A stretch of DNA of 64,000 bases. It comes from an uncultured Eubacteriales bacterium (GTDB lineage: Bacteria; Bacillota; Clostridia; Oscillospirales; CAG-272). A program made the position numbers and the translations under genes. The notes beneath the pieces were generated by a model, which made no database searches, had not been told where the DNA came from, and saw only the letters and a list, made by a program, of their open reading frames with translations. Positions 34,627 to 43,826 of the stretch are shown one piece after another (within the stretch, counting starts at the first letter, position 1; the number at the start of each line of letters is the position of its first letter). The DNA is taken from positions 1 through 64,000 of the forward strand of contig CAKRMZ010000002.1 in NCBI GenBank assembly GCA_934365155.1. The letters are read 5' to 3'.

Positions 34627-36708
34627 ATGGAAAAGATTTTATCAAAAGATATTCGTAACGTATGCTTGCTCGGACACAGCTCAGACGGAAAAACATCGTT
34701 AAGTGAAGCCATGCTGTATATGTCCGGTGCCACAGATCGCCTTGGAAAAGTAACAGAGGGAAATACGGTATGTGATTATGATGCCGAGGAAATAAAAAGA
34801 GGATTTTCTATTTCATCTGCCATAGCCCCGGTGGTTTGGCGCGGAATTAAACTCAATTTTATTGATACACCCGGTTATCTCGATTTTATCGGTGAAGTGA
34901 AGCAGGCTTTGCGTGTTGCGGCGAGTGCCGTGGTGGTAATCGACGGCAAGGCCGGAATCGAGGTCGGCACAGAGCTTGCCTTTGATCAGGCAGATGCTGC
35001 CCGAATTCCCTGCGCTGTTTTTGTAAATAAGGTGGAGGATCCCGATTCCCGCTTTAATAAAGTGTTTAAAAGTTTGAGAGATCGATTCGGGGTCGGAGTA
35101 TGCCCGATTACCGTTCCGCTGCTGAAAGGGCCGAAGGTGGAAGGGGTTATTGATTTGCTGGATTTTAAGGCGTATACCTTTGATAAAACCGGCAAAGCAA
35201 CACAGGTCGATATCCCGGCCGAGCATATGGAAGAGGCAAAAGAATATCATAATATGCTCTTGGAGTCTGTGGCGGAGTCCAGTGAGGAATTGATGGATAA
35301 GTTTTTTGCCGGAGAAGAAATCAGCCGTGCCGAGGCCATTCAGGCCTTTGAAATCGGATTTGAAAAGCGGGAGATTATCCCGGTATATTGCGGATCGGCA
35401 ATGGAATGCTGGGGAATTGACCTTTTCTTAGACAGCTTCCGGCATATTGCGCCCTCGCCGTTCGGCAAAAAATACGAAACCGTTATGGATGGGGATAAAG
35501 AGGAGCGCGTTTTAATCACGGAGGACGGGCCGACCGGTATCTTTGTGTTCAAAACGATTGCCGATCCTTTTGTGGGAAAAATGTCTTTCTTTAAGGTGAT
35601 GAACGGCACAGTGCGTCGGGATCAAGTTTTATATAACCTTACAACCGGACAGAGCGAGAAGATGGCGCATATTTATCTTCTGCGCGGAAAAAAACAGACA
35701 GAGGTTGATGAGATTCTTACCGGGGATATCGGCATGACGGCAAAGCTTGCTGCAACCAATACCAATGATACGCTTTCATCGGATCCAAACGGGAAAATGT
35801 ATAAGAAAATCGTATATCCCGAATCGTATATGCAAATGGCGATTGCTCCGAAAGCCAAAGGAGACGAGGATAAAATTTCCTCGGGAATTGCAAAGCTGTT
35901 GGAAGAGGATCGCACTCTTCGGTTTGAAAACAATGCGGAAACAAAACAGCTACTGATTGCCGGACAGGGAGACATCCATTTGGATGTGGTGGTATCCAAG
36001 CTGAAAAACCGCTTTGGTACGGCAGTGGAGCTGACTGTTCCGAAGATCGCATATCGCGAAACGATTAAACGTAAGGTCAATGCGGAAGGAAAGCATAAAA
36101 AACAGTCCGGAGGACACGGTCAGTACGGCCATGTTAAAATCAGCTTTGAACCCGGCGAACGCACGGGACTGGAATTCAGCGAAACCATTTTCGGAGGGTC
36201 CGTACCGAAGAACTATCATCCTGCGGTAGAAAAGGGACTCTTGGAATCCATGCAGAAAGGAATTTTAGCAGGATATCCGGTGGTGCATTTGAAAGCCAAT
36301 TTATATGATGGCTCTTATCATGATGTCGATTCGTCTGAAATGGCGTTTAAATTGGCGGCAAATCTTGCGTTTAAGGAGGGAATGCGTCTGGCAAATCCGG
36401 TGATTCTTGAGCCGGTGGCCAAGGTGATGGTTTATGTGCCGGATTATATGATGGGGGATGTCATCGGCGGTATTAATAAACGGCGCGGACGGGTTCTCGG
36501 AATGTCGCCGACCGCGAAGTCCGGAGAGCAGATGATAGAAGCCGAAGTGCCGATGGCGGAAATGAATGATTATACGATTGCTTTGCGCGCCATGACACAG
36601 GGCAGGGGACGCTTCAGCATGAAATTTGAGCGATATGAAGAAGCTCCGACTCCGGTTGCGGCTAAAATTATAGAGGAGAGTAAAAAGAACGCGGAGTCTG
36701 ATGGATAA
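34627..36708 (+). CDS. EF-G-like translation GTPase (second-copy type)
   Basis: 693 residues from ATG at 34627 with ggggtg 8-12 bases upstream; an in-frame ATG at 34552 lacks a ribosome site. Five EF-G domains are visible: G domain with P-loop GHSSDGKTSL (canonical EF-G has AHIDAGKTT), switch II IDTPGYLDF, NKVE in place of NKMD, domain II, domain III (GQGDIHLDVVVSKL), domain IV (YGHVKISFEPGE) and domain V (MGDVIGGINKRRGRVLGM). These replacements place it in the EF-G-like subgroup found in Clostridia next to the true FusA; its role may be in ribosome recycling or stress, which is not settled. Monocistronic; the bidirectional terminator at 36741 follows. Confidence 0.9.
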   Translation: MEKILSKDIRNVCLLGHSSDGKTSLSEAMLYMSGATDRLGKVTEGNTVCDYDAEEIKRGFSISSAIAPVVWRGIKLNFIDTPGYLDFIGEVKQALRVAASAVVVIDGKAGIEVGTELAFDQADAARIPCAVFVNKVEDPDSRFNKVFKSLRDRFGVGVCPITVPLLKGPKVEGVIDLLDFKAYTFDKTGKATQVDIPAEHMEEAKEYHNMLLESVAESSEELMDKFFAGEEISRAEAIQAFEIGFEKREIIPVYCGSAMECWGIDLFLDSFRHIAPSPFGKKYETVMDGDKEERVLITEDGPTGIFVFKTIADPFVGKMSFFKVMNGTVRRDQVLYNLTTGQSEKMAHIYLLRGKKQTEVDEILTGDIGMTAKLAATNTNDTLSSDPNGKMYKKIVYPESYMQMAIAPKAKGDEDKISSGIAKLLEEDRTLRFENNAETKQLLIAGQGDIHLDVVVSKLKNRFGTAVELTVPKIAYRETIKRKVNAEGKHKKQSGGHGQYGHVKISFEPGERTGLEFSETIFGGSVPKNYHPAVEKGLLESMQKGILAGYPVVHLKANLYDGSYHDVDSSEMAFKLAANLAFKEGMRLANPVILEPVAKVMVYVPDYMMGDVIGGINKRRGRVLGMSPTAKSGEQMIEAEVPMAEMNDYTIALRAMTQGRGRFSMKFERYEEAPTPVAAKIIEESKKNAESDG

Positions 36709-36734
36709 AGCTTTGTTTGCATGTTGTCTTAAAT

Positions 36735-36776
36735 AAAAAACCGATCGGAATGTGGTCACATTCCGATCGGTTTTTA
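36735..36776. terminator. Bidirectional terminator between convergent genes
   Basis: Perfect palindrome ccgatcggaatgtg/cacattccgatcgg (36741-36770), A6 before and T5 after, serving the EF-G-like gene and ricT. Confidence 0.9.
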
Positions 36777-38018
36777 TTCGCTTTCCAATATTTTCAAATC
36801 TTCTTCACTGATGTCTGCGTTAGCATTGTTTTTTCGAGGACGGGTATGTCCGATGACAGTGAGGGTATCCCGATGAAAAAGTTTGGGTTGCTTTTGTTCA
36901 TCCCGCAGTTTGACTTTTACCATTCCGGTGAGCGGCAGCGTTTCGATTACAACGCCTTCTCCCTCCGGAGTAACGACAATGCTGTCTAAACGGGGCGTTT
37001 TTGCAATTTCCTCTTCATAGGTTTCATGCTCATATTTTAAGCAGCACATGAGTCTGCCGCAGGTCCCTGAAATTTTAGAGGAATTAAGGGAGAGATTCTG
37101 TTCTTTGGCCATCTTGATCGAGACTTGGGAGAAATCATACAAAAAGCTTTTGCAGCAAAGCGGACGTCCGCAAATGCCGAGTCCTCCTATAATTTTCGCT
37201 TCGTCGCGAATTCCGATTTGGCGAAGCTCGATGCGAGTATGAAAGACGGAGGCCAAATCTTTGACCAAATCGCGAAAATCAACTCTGCCCTCTGCCGTAA
37301 AATAAAAGAGTAATTTGGAATTATCAAAGGTGTATTCTACATCCACAAGGTGCATGGGAATTTTGTGCTCCTCGATCTTTTCGGAACAGGTTTTAAAAGC
37401 CTCGCGTTCCTTTGCTTTGTTGGCAGTGAAGCGTTCTTTATCCGCTTGATCCGCGATTCGTAAAACTCGGCGAAGCGGCAGAACAACTGCACTTTCGGAT
37501 ACCGTTCGGTTGGTGAGCACAGTATAACCGAATTCAATTCCTCTGGCGGTTTCAACAATAACCGGTTCGCATTTCGGCACGGTTAAACCGCAAGGGTCGA
37601 AATAATAAATTTTGCCGTTATTTCGGAAACGCACACCGATTACTTCCACGGATGCTTCCGTGCTGCCGTTTTCATTATTTTGCAATGTGTCTTCGCTTAC
37701 GAGAGTGTCGGTTTCGACCGGCGGAACACTGACGGTGTCAGACTCCTTTGCGGTCTGCATTTTTGCGACAGCGGATTCCGAAGCGCCACGATGCTTCGGC
37801 GACCGTTTGCGTCGGCGCTTTGATGAATGATTTTCTGCGCGGCCGGCGGAGTTGATTTTTTCCTTGTTTTCCGCGGACTCAGATACAGCCGAAGAATCAG
37901 AAACTTTGTGGGACGGATCGTTCGGAGACGTTTTTTTCTTCGGAAATCTTTTTTTATAAAAAGGCTTTTTCCCTTGTTTTTGCGTTTTTTGGATATCTTT
38001 TTGTTCGTTATTTTCCAT
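36774..38018 (-). CDS. ricT: PSP1-domain protein RicT (YaaT), regulatory iron-sulfur protein
   Basis: 414 residues from ATG at 38018, 7 bases after aaaggaaa; a longer GTG start at 38054 overlaps holB. A basic, Ser/Lys-rich head of about 120 residues precedes the PSP1 domain with its hallmark cysteines: GICGRPLCCKSFLYDFSQVS and ISGTCGRLMCCLKYE. In Bacillus RicT works with RicA and RicF, binds Fe-S clusters, and stimulates RNase Y and the phosphorelay. The head is longer than in Bacillus (total 275 there). It follows holB by 20 bases, the conserved neighbourhood. Confidence 0.93.
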   Translation of the reverse strand: MENNEQKDIQKTQKQGKKPFYKKRFPKKKTSPNDPSHKVSDSSAVSESAENKEKINSAGRAENHSSKRRRKRSPKHRGASESAVAKMQTAKESDTVSVPPVETDTLVSEDTLQNNENGSTEASVEVIGVRFRNNGKIYYFDPCGLTVPKCEPVIVETARGIEFGYTVLTNRTVSESAVVLPLRRVLRIADQADKERFTANKAKEREAFKTCSEKIEEHKIPMHLVDVEYTFDNSKLLFYFTAEGRVDFRDLVKDLASVFHTRIELRQIGIRDEAKIIGGLGICGRPLCCKSFLYDFSQVSIKMAKEQNLSLNSSKISGTCGRLMCCLKYEHETYEEEIAKTPRLDSIVVTPEGEGVVIETLPLTGMVKVKLRDEQKQPKLFHRDTLTVIGHTRPRKNNANADISEEDLKILESE

Positions 38019-38038
38019 TCTTTTTCCTTTCCTAAATT

Positions 38039-39037
38039 TTATATTTTTTGCCACAAGTCAACGGCGAGTGCATTCAGCGCCGCCGCAATCGGAGGATTGG
38101 CGTTTTGTTGATTTTGATGCTCTTGTACAGCGGTATACCACCGGCAGAGAACTGCAGTCGGAAGTGTGGGGAGCAGGAGTTTTTCGTTTATGCCGCACTT
38201 TTGATATCGGATTTCCGCCGCAAGCAATTCTGAGGTCTTTTCCAAAAGATAAGCATAGTCTTCACGGTTTTTGACCCGTGAATTCAAATACAGCAGAATA
38301 TTTACGAAAGACATGGCGGAGGAATCAAAAAGGCTTAAAAAGTGTTTGGCGGTTTCTTCGGCTTTGATCATACCCGAAGCAGGTGATTTCGCTTCACTGT
38401 CAAAATAAGCGATTGCTTTACCGATGCATCCCTCAAAAAGTTCAAGCAGCTTCTCGGTTTTGGAATTTTGCTTTTGAAAAACAGAAGCGATGCTTTCCGT
38501 TTGGGCACGCAAATACCGGAGCATTTCTTCGTTGGATAGCGGTTCCGTGGAAAGAATTTTGCAACGGGAGCGTATGGTTTCCAATAGGTTTTGAGCACGG
38601 TCGACAATTAAAAAAAATACGCTGCCTGCCGGGGGCTCTTCTAACATTTTCAGTAAAGCATTCTGTGCTTGCACCGTCATTTTTTGTGCGGGCTTTATAA
38701 TATACGCACGGATCTCAAGGTCGTTCGGTTTGATATAAAGGCTGTCCGCAATGCTTCGTATGGCGTCTACGCCGATGGTTTGTCGGTGATCTTTGGGACT
38801 TATGAAATGAACATCGGGCGATTCATGGCCTAAAATTTTTCGGCAACTTTCGCAATTAAGGCAAGGCTGATCCGAAGATTTACATGCCAGTGCTGCAATA
38901 AAGTGAATCGCGCAGAATGTTCGTCCGCTGCCCTCTTTTCCTTCGATGATATAGGCATGGGTGCAGGTATGATGAATCAGTTCTTTTTGAAATTGTGATT
39001 TGATGGTATCGTTTCCGAATATAGAATCAAAAGACAC
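38039..39037 (-). CDS. holB: DNA polymerase III delta-prime subunit
   Basis: 332 residues. Start: GTG at 39037 (MSFDSIFGNDTIKSQF) lies 11 bases after aggagg, whereas the longer start at 39058 overlaps that site. AAA+ clamp-loader subunit: GKEGSGRTF is a degenerate Walker A, CLNCESC with upstream Cys is the zinc module, and QAQNALLKMLEEPP and SRCKIL (Ser-Arg-Cys box) are standard. It binds but does not hydrolyse ATP, and helps load the sliding clamp. C-terminal collar domain about 210-332. The upstream gene is outside reach; between 39037 and the divergent marR promoter there is no tmk or other partner. Confidence 0.92.
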   Translation of the reverse strand: MSFDSIFGNDTIKSQFQKELIHHTCTHAYIIEGKEGSGRTFCAIHFIAALACKSSDQPCLNCESCRKILGHESPDVHFISPKDHRQTIGVDAIRSIADSLYIKPNDLEIRAYIIKPAQKMTVQAQNALLKMLEEPPAGSVFFLIVDRAQNLLETIRSRCKILSTEPLSNEEMLRYLRAQTESIASVFQKQNSKTEKLLELFEGCIGKAIAYFDSEAKSPASGMIKAEETAKHFLSLFDSSAMSFVNILLYLNSRVKNREDYAYLLEKTSELLAAEIRYQKCGINEKLLLPTLPTAVLCRWYTAVQEHQNQQNANPPIAAALNALAVDLWQKI

Positions 39038-39242
39038 GATATTCCTTTCCTCCTGCACATTTTAAAGCGGTTCGCCGGACCGACATTTTTTTCATTCAAA
39101 GCGGAGAAGTGATAAAAAATACTTTTTTAACCATTTAATTATACCATATATAAAAAGTGATATCAATATACTTTTTCGTCGAAACAAAATATCCAGAAAT
39201 GTGAATATTTTGAAAACTATAAAGAAATCGGGTTCGGACGGC

Positions 39243-39271
39243 TTGACATAAAAAAATAAAGTGATTATACT
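39243..39271 (+). promoter_or_regulatory. Promoter of the marR-ABC exporter operon
   Basis: TTGACA (39243-39248), 17-bp spacer, TATACT (39266-39271). Confidence 0.85.
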
Positions 39272-39281
39272 ATATAAAGTA

Positions 39282-39304
39282 AACGCTTGATTGTTAAGCG
39301 CTTA
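39282..39304 (+). promoter_or_regulatory. Candidate MarR operator
   Basis: Inverted repeat cgctt-N7-aagcg (39284-39288, 39296-39300), overlapping the expected transcription start, plus a small palindrome taagcgctta. MarR proteins usually bind such 15-20 bp dyads at the start site. The same copy does not recur before other genes in the window. Confidence 0.6.
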
Positions 39305-39334
39305 ATAATAAAAATAAAGAGGGTGTTGTATCTT

Positions 39335-39880
39335 TTGCGGGATATGAAATCATCAGAAAATCAAGCAGATTTGGCCCATGAGACGATTTCGCGTTTTATG
39401 GCAATTTGGGTGCTGCGCCGCTACGCCGTTCACAAGTCCATGGACGGTGGAGGGCTTTATTTCGGGCAACTTCCGATTATGGAATTTGTGATGGAGAATC
39501 CGGGCTGCACGCAAGTGGAGATTGCGCAGAAATTGGGCATTACAACCGCCTCGGCCTCTTTATCAACAAAAAGACTGCAGAATGCGGGGTTTATTTCCAA
39601 GCAGGTCGACAAAGAGAATTTGCGGTGCAATAGGCTCTATATTACTCCTGCAGGAAAAAATGCTGCGTTGCAAAGCCGCGAAGTGTTTGACCGGGTTGAC
39701 AGCAAGATGCTGAGCGGATTTTCGGATTCGGAATTAGAAACGATGATTGCCTATTTCGGCCGGATTATTTCCAATTTCACCGACGGTTCCATGGAAAGGC
39801 TGGATAAATCAGCGGTTATGTCTATTAACGAGCAAATGGAAAAGATCGGTGACGCAGGATGCCCAGAGGATACGGAATAG
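39335..39880 (+). CDS. MarR-family transcriptional regulator
   Basis: 181 residues if started at TTG 39335, 11 bases after agaggg; ATG at 39344 is an alternative, and the frame is open from 39287. Winged helix: QLPIMEFVMENPGCTQVEIAQKLGITTASASLSTKRLQNAGFISKQ, followed by the wing DKENLRCNRLYITPAG. Dimerisation helices at both ends; a ~40-residue C-terminal extension is longer than in the typical MarR (140-150). A dyad at the start site and an exporter gene pair 60 bases behind indicate the usual setup: it represses its own operon, and relieves when a toxic compound binds. Confidence 0.88.
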   Translation: MRDMKSSENQADLAHETISRFMAIWVLRRYAVHKSMDGGGLYFGQLPIMEFVMENPGCTQVEIAQKLGITTASASLSTKRLQNAGFISKQVDKENLRCNRLYITPAGKNAALQSREVFDRVDSKMLSGFSDSELETMIAYFGRIISNFTDGSMERLDKSAVMSINEQMEKIGDAGCPEDTE

Positions 39881-39944
39881 CATTTCTGCTTATTGAAAGA
39901 CGGCAAACAATGAGAAGACTAAATCGGAGAAAGGAAATATATTT

Positions 39945-41687
39945 ATGATAAAACGGCTTTTCGGTTGTGTTCGAGAATATAAAAGAGCAACGGTTCTGAC
40001 ATTGATATTTATTGTTCTCGAAGCGGTGATTGAAACGTTCATACCGTTCATAACCTCGGATCTTGTCAACCGGATCGAGGGCGGGACTACCGTCGGTGTG
40101 ATTGTAAAAATCGGATTGGTTTTATTTGCAATGGCGATTTTGTCGCTTTCCTGCGGCGGAATTGCAGGCTTTACCTGTGCCAGGGCTTCGGCCGGATTTG
40201 CTAAAAATCTGCGCCACGACATGTTTGAAAGAATACAGAGATATTCTTTTGAGAATATTGATAAATTCTCTTCCTCATCCTTGGTTACGCGAATGACAAC
40301 AGATGTCAGCAACGTGCAAATGGCATTTATGATGATCATACGCACGGCGATTCGTGCGCCGCTGATGCTGATTTTTTCAATTGTGATGGCCTATATTTTA
40401 GGCGGAGCTTTGGCGACCTCTTTTGTTGTTATTATTCCGCTGTTGGTCTTCGGCCTTATCATGATTGCCAGAAAAGCGATGCCCGCTTTTCGGCGAGTGT
40501 TTAAAAAATATGACCGTTTGAACGAATCCATCGAGGAGAACGTTCGTGGGATGCGCGTGGTGAAGGGATTCTCCCGCGAGGAGCACGAAAAAGAAAAATT
40601 CGGCGCGGCGGCAGAAGATATCCGCAAGGACTTTACCCGTGCGGAACGCATTGTGGCGCTGAATATGCCTTTGATGCAGTGCTGCCTTTATTTTAATATG
40701 ATTTTTGTGCTTTTGGTCGGTTCCCGCTTGATTATAACCAGCGGTGCGCAAACCATCAATGTCGGCGAAATGTCAGCGATGCTGACCTACGGTGTGCAGA
40801 TTTTGATGCAGCTGATGATGATTTCCATGATTTATGTGATGCTCACCATGTCCGGCGAATCGATGAAACGAATTGATGAGGTGCTTACCGAAATACCGGC
40901 TTTGCAAAATCCTCAAGCGGCTGTGACGGAAGTTCCGGACGGTTCGATCGATTTTAACGGGGTTTCCTTTAAGTATTCGGAAAAAGCTGCCAAATACGCT
41001 TTGGAAGGGATTGATTTACATATCCGTTCCGGCATGACGGTCGGTATTTTGGGCGGAACCGGATCCAGCAAATCCACATTGGTTCAGTTGATTCCGCGTT
41101 TATATGATGTCACCGAGGGAAGCGTTTGCGTGGGACATACCGATGTCCGCGATTATGATATTGAAGCGTTGCGTTGCGCGGTGGCGATGGTCTTGCAGAA
41201 AAACTTGCTCTTTTCGGGAACCATTAAAGAAAATCTGCGTTGGGGTAATGAAAACGCGACGGATGAAGAAATTATAGAAGCCTGTCGTTTGGCGCAGGCA
41301 GATGAGTTTGTCCGTTCATTCCCCGACGGTTACGATACCAAAATCGAACAGGGCGGCACCAATGTTTCCGGAGGGCAGAAGCAACGGCTTTGTATTGCTC
41401 GTGCATTGCTGAAAAAACCGAAAATTTTGATTTTGGATGACTCGACCAGCGCCGTTGATACCAAAACCGACCTGCTGATTCGAAAGGGATTTCGTGAATA
41501 TATTCCGGAAACGACCAAAATTATTATTGCCCAACGAGTGGCGTCGGTTGAAGATGCCGATCTGATTTTGGTGATGGATAACGGGCGTATTGTTGACAAG
41601 GGTACTCACGCGGGGCTTCTTGATCGCTGCGAAATCTATCGTGAAATCTATTTCCAGCAGACGAAGAAAGCGGGGGATGAGAAATGA
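39945..41687 (+). CDS. ABC exporter half-transporter with degenerate ATP site (heterodimer subunit A)
   Basis: 580 residues: six membrane helices (about 20-320), then an ATPase domain. Walker A GGTGSSKST, signature NVSGGQKQRL, Walker B ILILDDSTSAVD. The residue after the Walker B Asp is Asp instead of the catalytic Glu, so this is the non-canonical nucleotide site of a heterodimer, as in TM287/288, BmrCD and LmrCD. Overlaps the next gene by four bases (ATGA). Substrate likely a drug or lipid; the MarR neighbour supports drug export. Ribosome site gaaagga before ATG. Confidence 0.93.
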   Translation: MIKRLFGCVREYKRATVLTLIFIVLEAVIETFIPFITSDLVNRIEGGTTVGVIVKIGLVLFAMAILSLSCGGIAGFTCARASAGFAKNLRHDMFERIQRYSFENIDKFSSSSLVTRMTTDVSNVQMAFMMIIRTAIRAPLMLIFSIVMAYILGGALATSFVVIIPLLVFGLIMIARKAMPAFRRVFKKYDRLNESIEENVRGMRVVKGFSREEHEKEKFGAAAEDIRKDFTRAERIVALNMPLMQCCLYFNMIFVLLVGSRLIITSGAQTINVGEMSAMLTYGVQILMQLMMISMIYVMLTMSGESMKRIDEVLTEIPALQNPQAAVTEVPDGSIDFNGVSFKYSEKAAKYALEGIDLHIRSGMTVGILGGTGSSKSTLVQLIPRLYDVTEGSVCVGHTDVRDYDIEALRCAVAMVLQKNLLFSGTIKENLRWGNENATDEEIIEACRLAQADEFVRSFPDGYDTKIEQGGTNVSGGQKQRLCIARALLKKPKILILDDSTSAVDTKTDLLIRKGFREYIPETTKIIIAQRVASVEDADLILVMDNGRIVDKGTHAGLLDRCEIYREIYFQQTKKAGDEK

Positions 41688-43627
41688 ATAAACAACCGAA
41701 AGGGATGCCTCGCGGCCCGATGAACGGTCACGGAAAACGAAAATTCGATAAGCGTATATTCGGGCGAGTGGTGAAGCTTTTATTCCGTTCCTATCCGGTT
41801 CTTGTGCCGATTACGATTTTCTGCATTATCTTTTCTGCGATTGTTTCCTCCATTCCGTCTGTTTTTCAGGAAAAGGTAATCCGTGTTATCGAAGAATTTT
41901 TAAAAAGCGGCTCTACGGATTACGGAGCAGCGTCAAAGCAGATTTTACCGATGGTGACGATGCTTGCCGTGCTGTATGTAATTTCAATTGCCCTGATTGC
42001 GCTGTATCAACAGTTGATGGCTTTTATCACACAAGGCTTTTTGTGCAAGATGCGCCGAAAGATGTTTGACGGAATGCAGAATTTGCCGATTCGGTATTTT
42101 GATACGAATAAGCACGGCAATATTATGAGCCATTATACCAATGATATTGATACCCTTCGTCAGTTGGTATCGCAGTCTCTGCCCAGCTTGCTGCAGTCGA
42201 GCATTATTGTTGTTTCTGTTTTGTTTATTATGCTTTGGTACAGCGTTTGGATGACCTTAGTGGTACTGTTAGGCGTTATTCTTATGGCCTTTGTTTCGGC
42301 AAAAATCGGCGGCGGATCGGCAAAATATTTTATTCGGCAGCAGGCTGCTGTCGGCAAGACAGAGGGATTTGTCCAGGAAATGATGAACGGGCAAAAAGTC
42401 ATTAAAGTATTCTGCCATGAAAAAGAGGCCGAAGCGGATTTTAACCGAATCAATGATGAGTTGTATGAAGATACATTCCGGGCAAATGCATATGCCAATA
42501 CCTTAGGTCCTATCATAATGAATATCGGTAATATCCTGTATGTGCTTTGCGCGATGATCGGCGGTGTTTTCCTTGCCGTGAATATTTCGAATGTTTCGAT
42601 TTCCGGTATGGCTTTCGGAATCAGTATTTTAGTTCCGTTTCTCAATATGACAAAGCAGTTTACGGGAAACCTAAATCAGGTGTCGCAGCAGATTAACTCC
42701 ATCGCCATGGGACTTGCCGGTGCACAGCGCATATTTGCGTTAATGGATCAGTCTCCGGAGACGGACGACGGATATGTTACTTTGGTGGATGCGAATATTT
42801 CGCAAGACGGTACCATTACCGAGGCGGATCATCATACCGGACATTGGGCATGGAAACATCCGCACGGCGACGGCACACTGACTTATACCGAATTGCGCGG
42901 AGATGTGCGTCTTGTTGATGTGGACTTCGGATATGAAGAGGGAAAAGAAGTGTTGCACGGCGTATCGGTTTATGCCGAGCCGGGTCAAAAGGTTGCTTTT
43001 GTCGGTGCGACCGGTGCCGGTAAAACAACGATCACTAACCTGATCAACCGTTTTTATGATATTGCGGACGGCAAAATTCGTTACGACGGAATCAACATCA
43101 ATAAAATCAAAAAATCGGATTTGCGACGTTCCTTGGGACTGGTGCTTCAGGAGACCAATCTTTTCAGCGGAACGGTAATGGATAATATCCGATACGGCAA
43201 ACTCAGCGCAAGCGACGAAGAGTGTCGCCATGCCGCTGTTTTGGCCGGTGCGGATGATTTTATCAGCCGCTTGCCCAACGGATATGATACCGAGCTTTCC
43301 AATAACGGATCGAACCTTTCTCAGGGGCAGCGTCAGTTAATTGCCATCGCCCGTGCGGCAGTAGCAGATCCCCCGGTTATGATTTTGGATGAGGCGACCT
43401 CCTCTATCGATACCCGTACCGAGGCGATTGTGCAGCGCGGTATGGATAAATTGATGGAGGGACGTACGGTATTTGTAATTGCGCACAGACTTTCCACGGT
43501 AATGAATGCGGATGTTATTATGGTGTTGGACCACGGCCGCATTATCGAACGCGGAGACCATGAAAAGCTGATGGCACAAAAGGGAGTGTATTATCAGCTT
43601 TATACCGGAGCGTTTGAATTAGAGTAG
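41684..43627 (+). CDS. ABC exporter half-transporter with canonical ATP site (heterodimer subunit B)
   Basis: 647 residues, longer than its partner because of a Gly/Pro/Arg-rich N-terminus (about 25 residues) and an insertion between membrane and ATPase domains (near 370-405, PDGTL-like, with HHTGHWAWKHPHGDG). Walker A GATGAGKTT, signature NLSQGQRQL (not LSGGQ), Walker B VMILDEATSSID with catalytic Glu. So the heterodimer has one active and one degenerate site. Translationally coupled with the preceding gene. The His/Trp-rich insertion is a possible substrate- or metal-sensing loop; unusual. Confidence 0.93.
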   Translation: MNKQPKGMPRGPMNGHGKRKFDKRIFGRVVKLLFRSYPVLVPITIFCIIFSAIVSSIPSVFQEKVIRVIEEFLKSGSTDYGAASKQILPMVTMLAVLYVISIALIALYQQLMAFITQGFLCKMRRKMFDGMQNLPIRYFDTNKHGNIMSHYTNDIDTLRQLVSQSLPSLLQSSIIVVSVLFIMLWYSVWMTLVVLLGVILMAFVSAKIGGGSAKYFIRQQAAVGKTEGFVQEMMNGQKVIKVFCHEKEAEADFNRINDELYEDTFRANAYANTLGPIIMNIGNILYVLCAMIGGVFLAVNISNVSISGMAFGISILVPFLNMTKQFTGNLNQVSQQINSIAMGLAGAQRIFALMDQSPETDDGYVTLVDANISQDGTITEADHHTGHWAWKHPHGDGTLTYTELRGDVRLVDVDFGYEEGKEVLHGVSVYAEPGQKVAFVGATGAGKTTITNLINRFYDIADGKIRYDGININKIKKSDLRRSLGLVLQETNLFSGTVMDNIRYGKLSASDEECRHAAVLAGADDFISRLPNGYDTELSNNGSNLSQGQRQLIAIARAAVADPPVMILDEATSSIDTRTEAIVQRGMDKLMEGRTVFVIAHRLSTVMNADVIMVLDHGRIIERGDHEKLMAQKGVYYQLYTGAFELE

Positions 43628-43680
43628 GACTTCGCATCTTGCGCGTTCCCGAATGGGAAATAAAATTGCAGATTCAAAAA

Positions 43681-43720
43681 ACAGGATATGTGAAATCTCT
43701 CTTTCACATATCCTGTTTTT
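43681..43720 (+). terminator. Terminator of the ABC exporter operon
   Basis: Stem acaggatatgtgaaa/tttcacatatcctgt with T5 tail. Confidence 0.88.
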
Positions 43721-43746
43721 AAGTTTGTCCGGATGCTCCGAAATGC

Positions 43747-43775
43747 TTGTATTTTTCGCGGAAAAGTGGTATACT
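43747..43775 (+). promoter_or_regulatory. Promoter of the envelope-glycan operon
   Basis: TTGTAT (43747-43752), 17-bp spacer, TATACT (43770-43775), 50 bases before the PIG-L gene. It is the only promoter I see before 51240, so the whole six-gene unit may depend on it. Confidence 0.7.
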
Positions 43776-43826
43776 ACTAATATTAAACTTGTCAGGTTAA
43801 AACAAAAAACTACTGATGATGGTGAA

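Noticed and set aside
38019..38054. Longer GTG start of ricT
   Set aside because: Overlaps holB; ATG 38018 has a better ribosome site and the extension is not conserved-looking.
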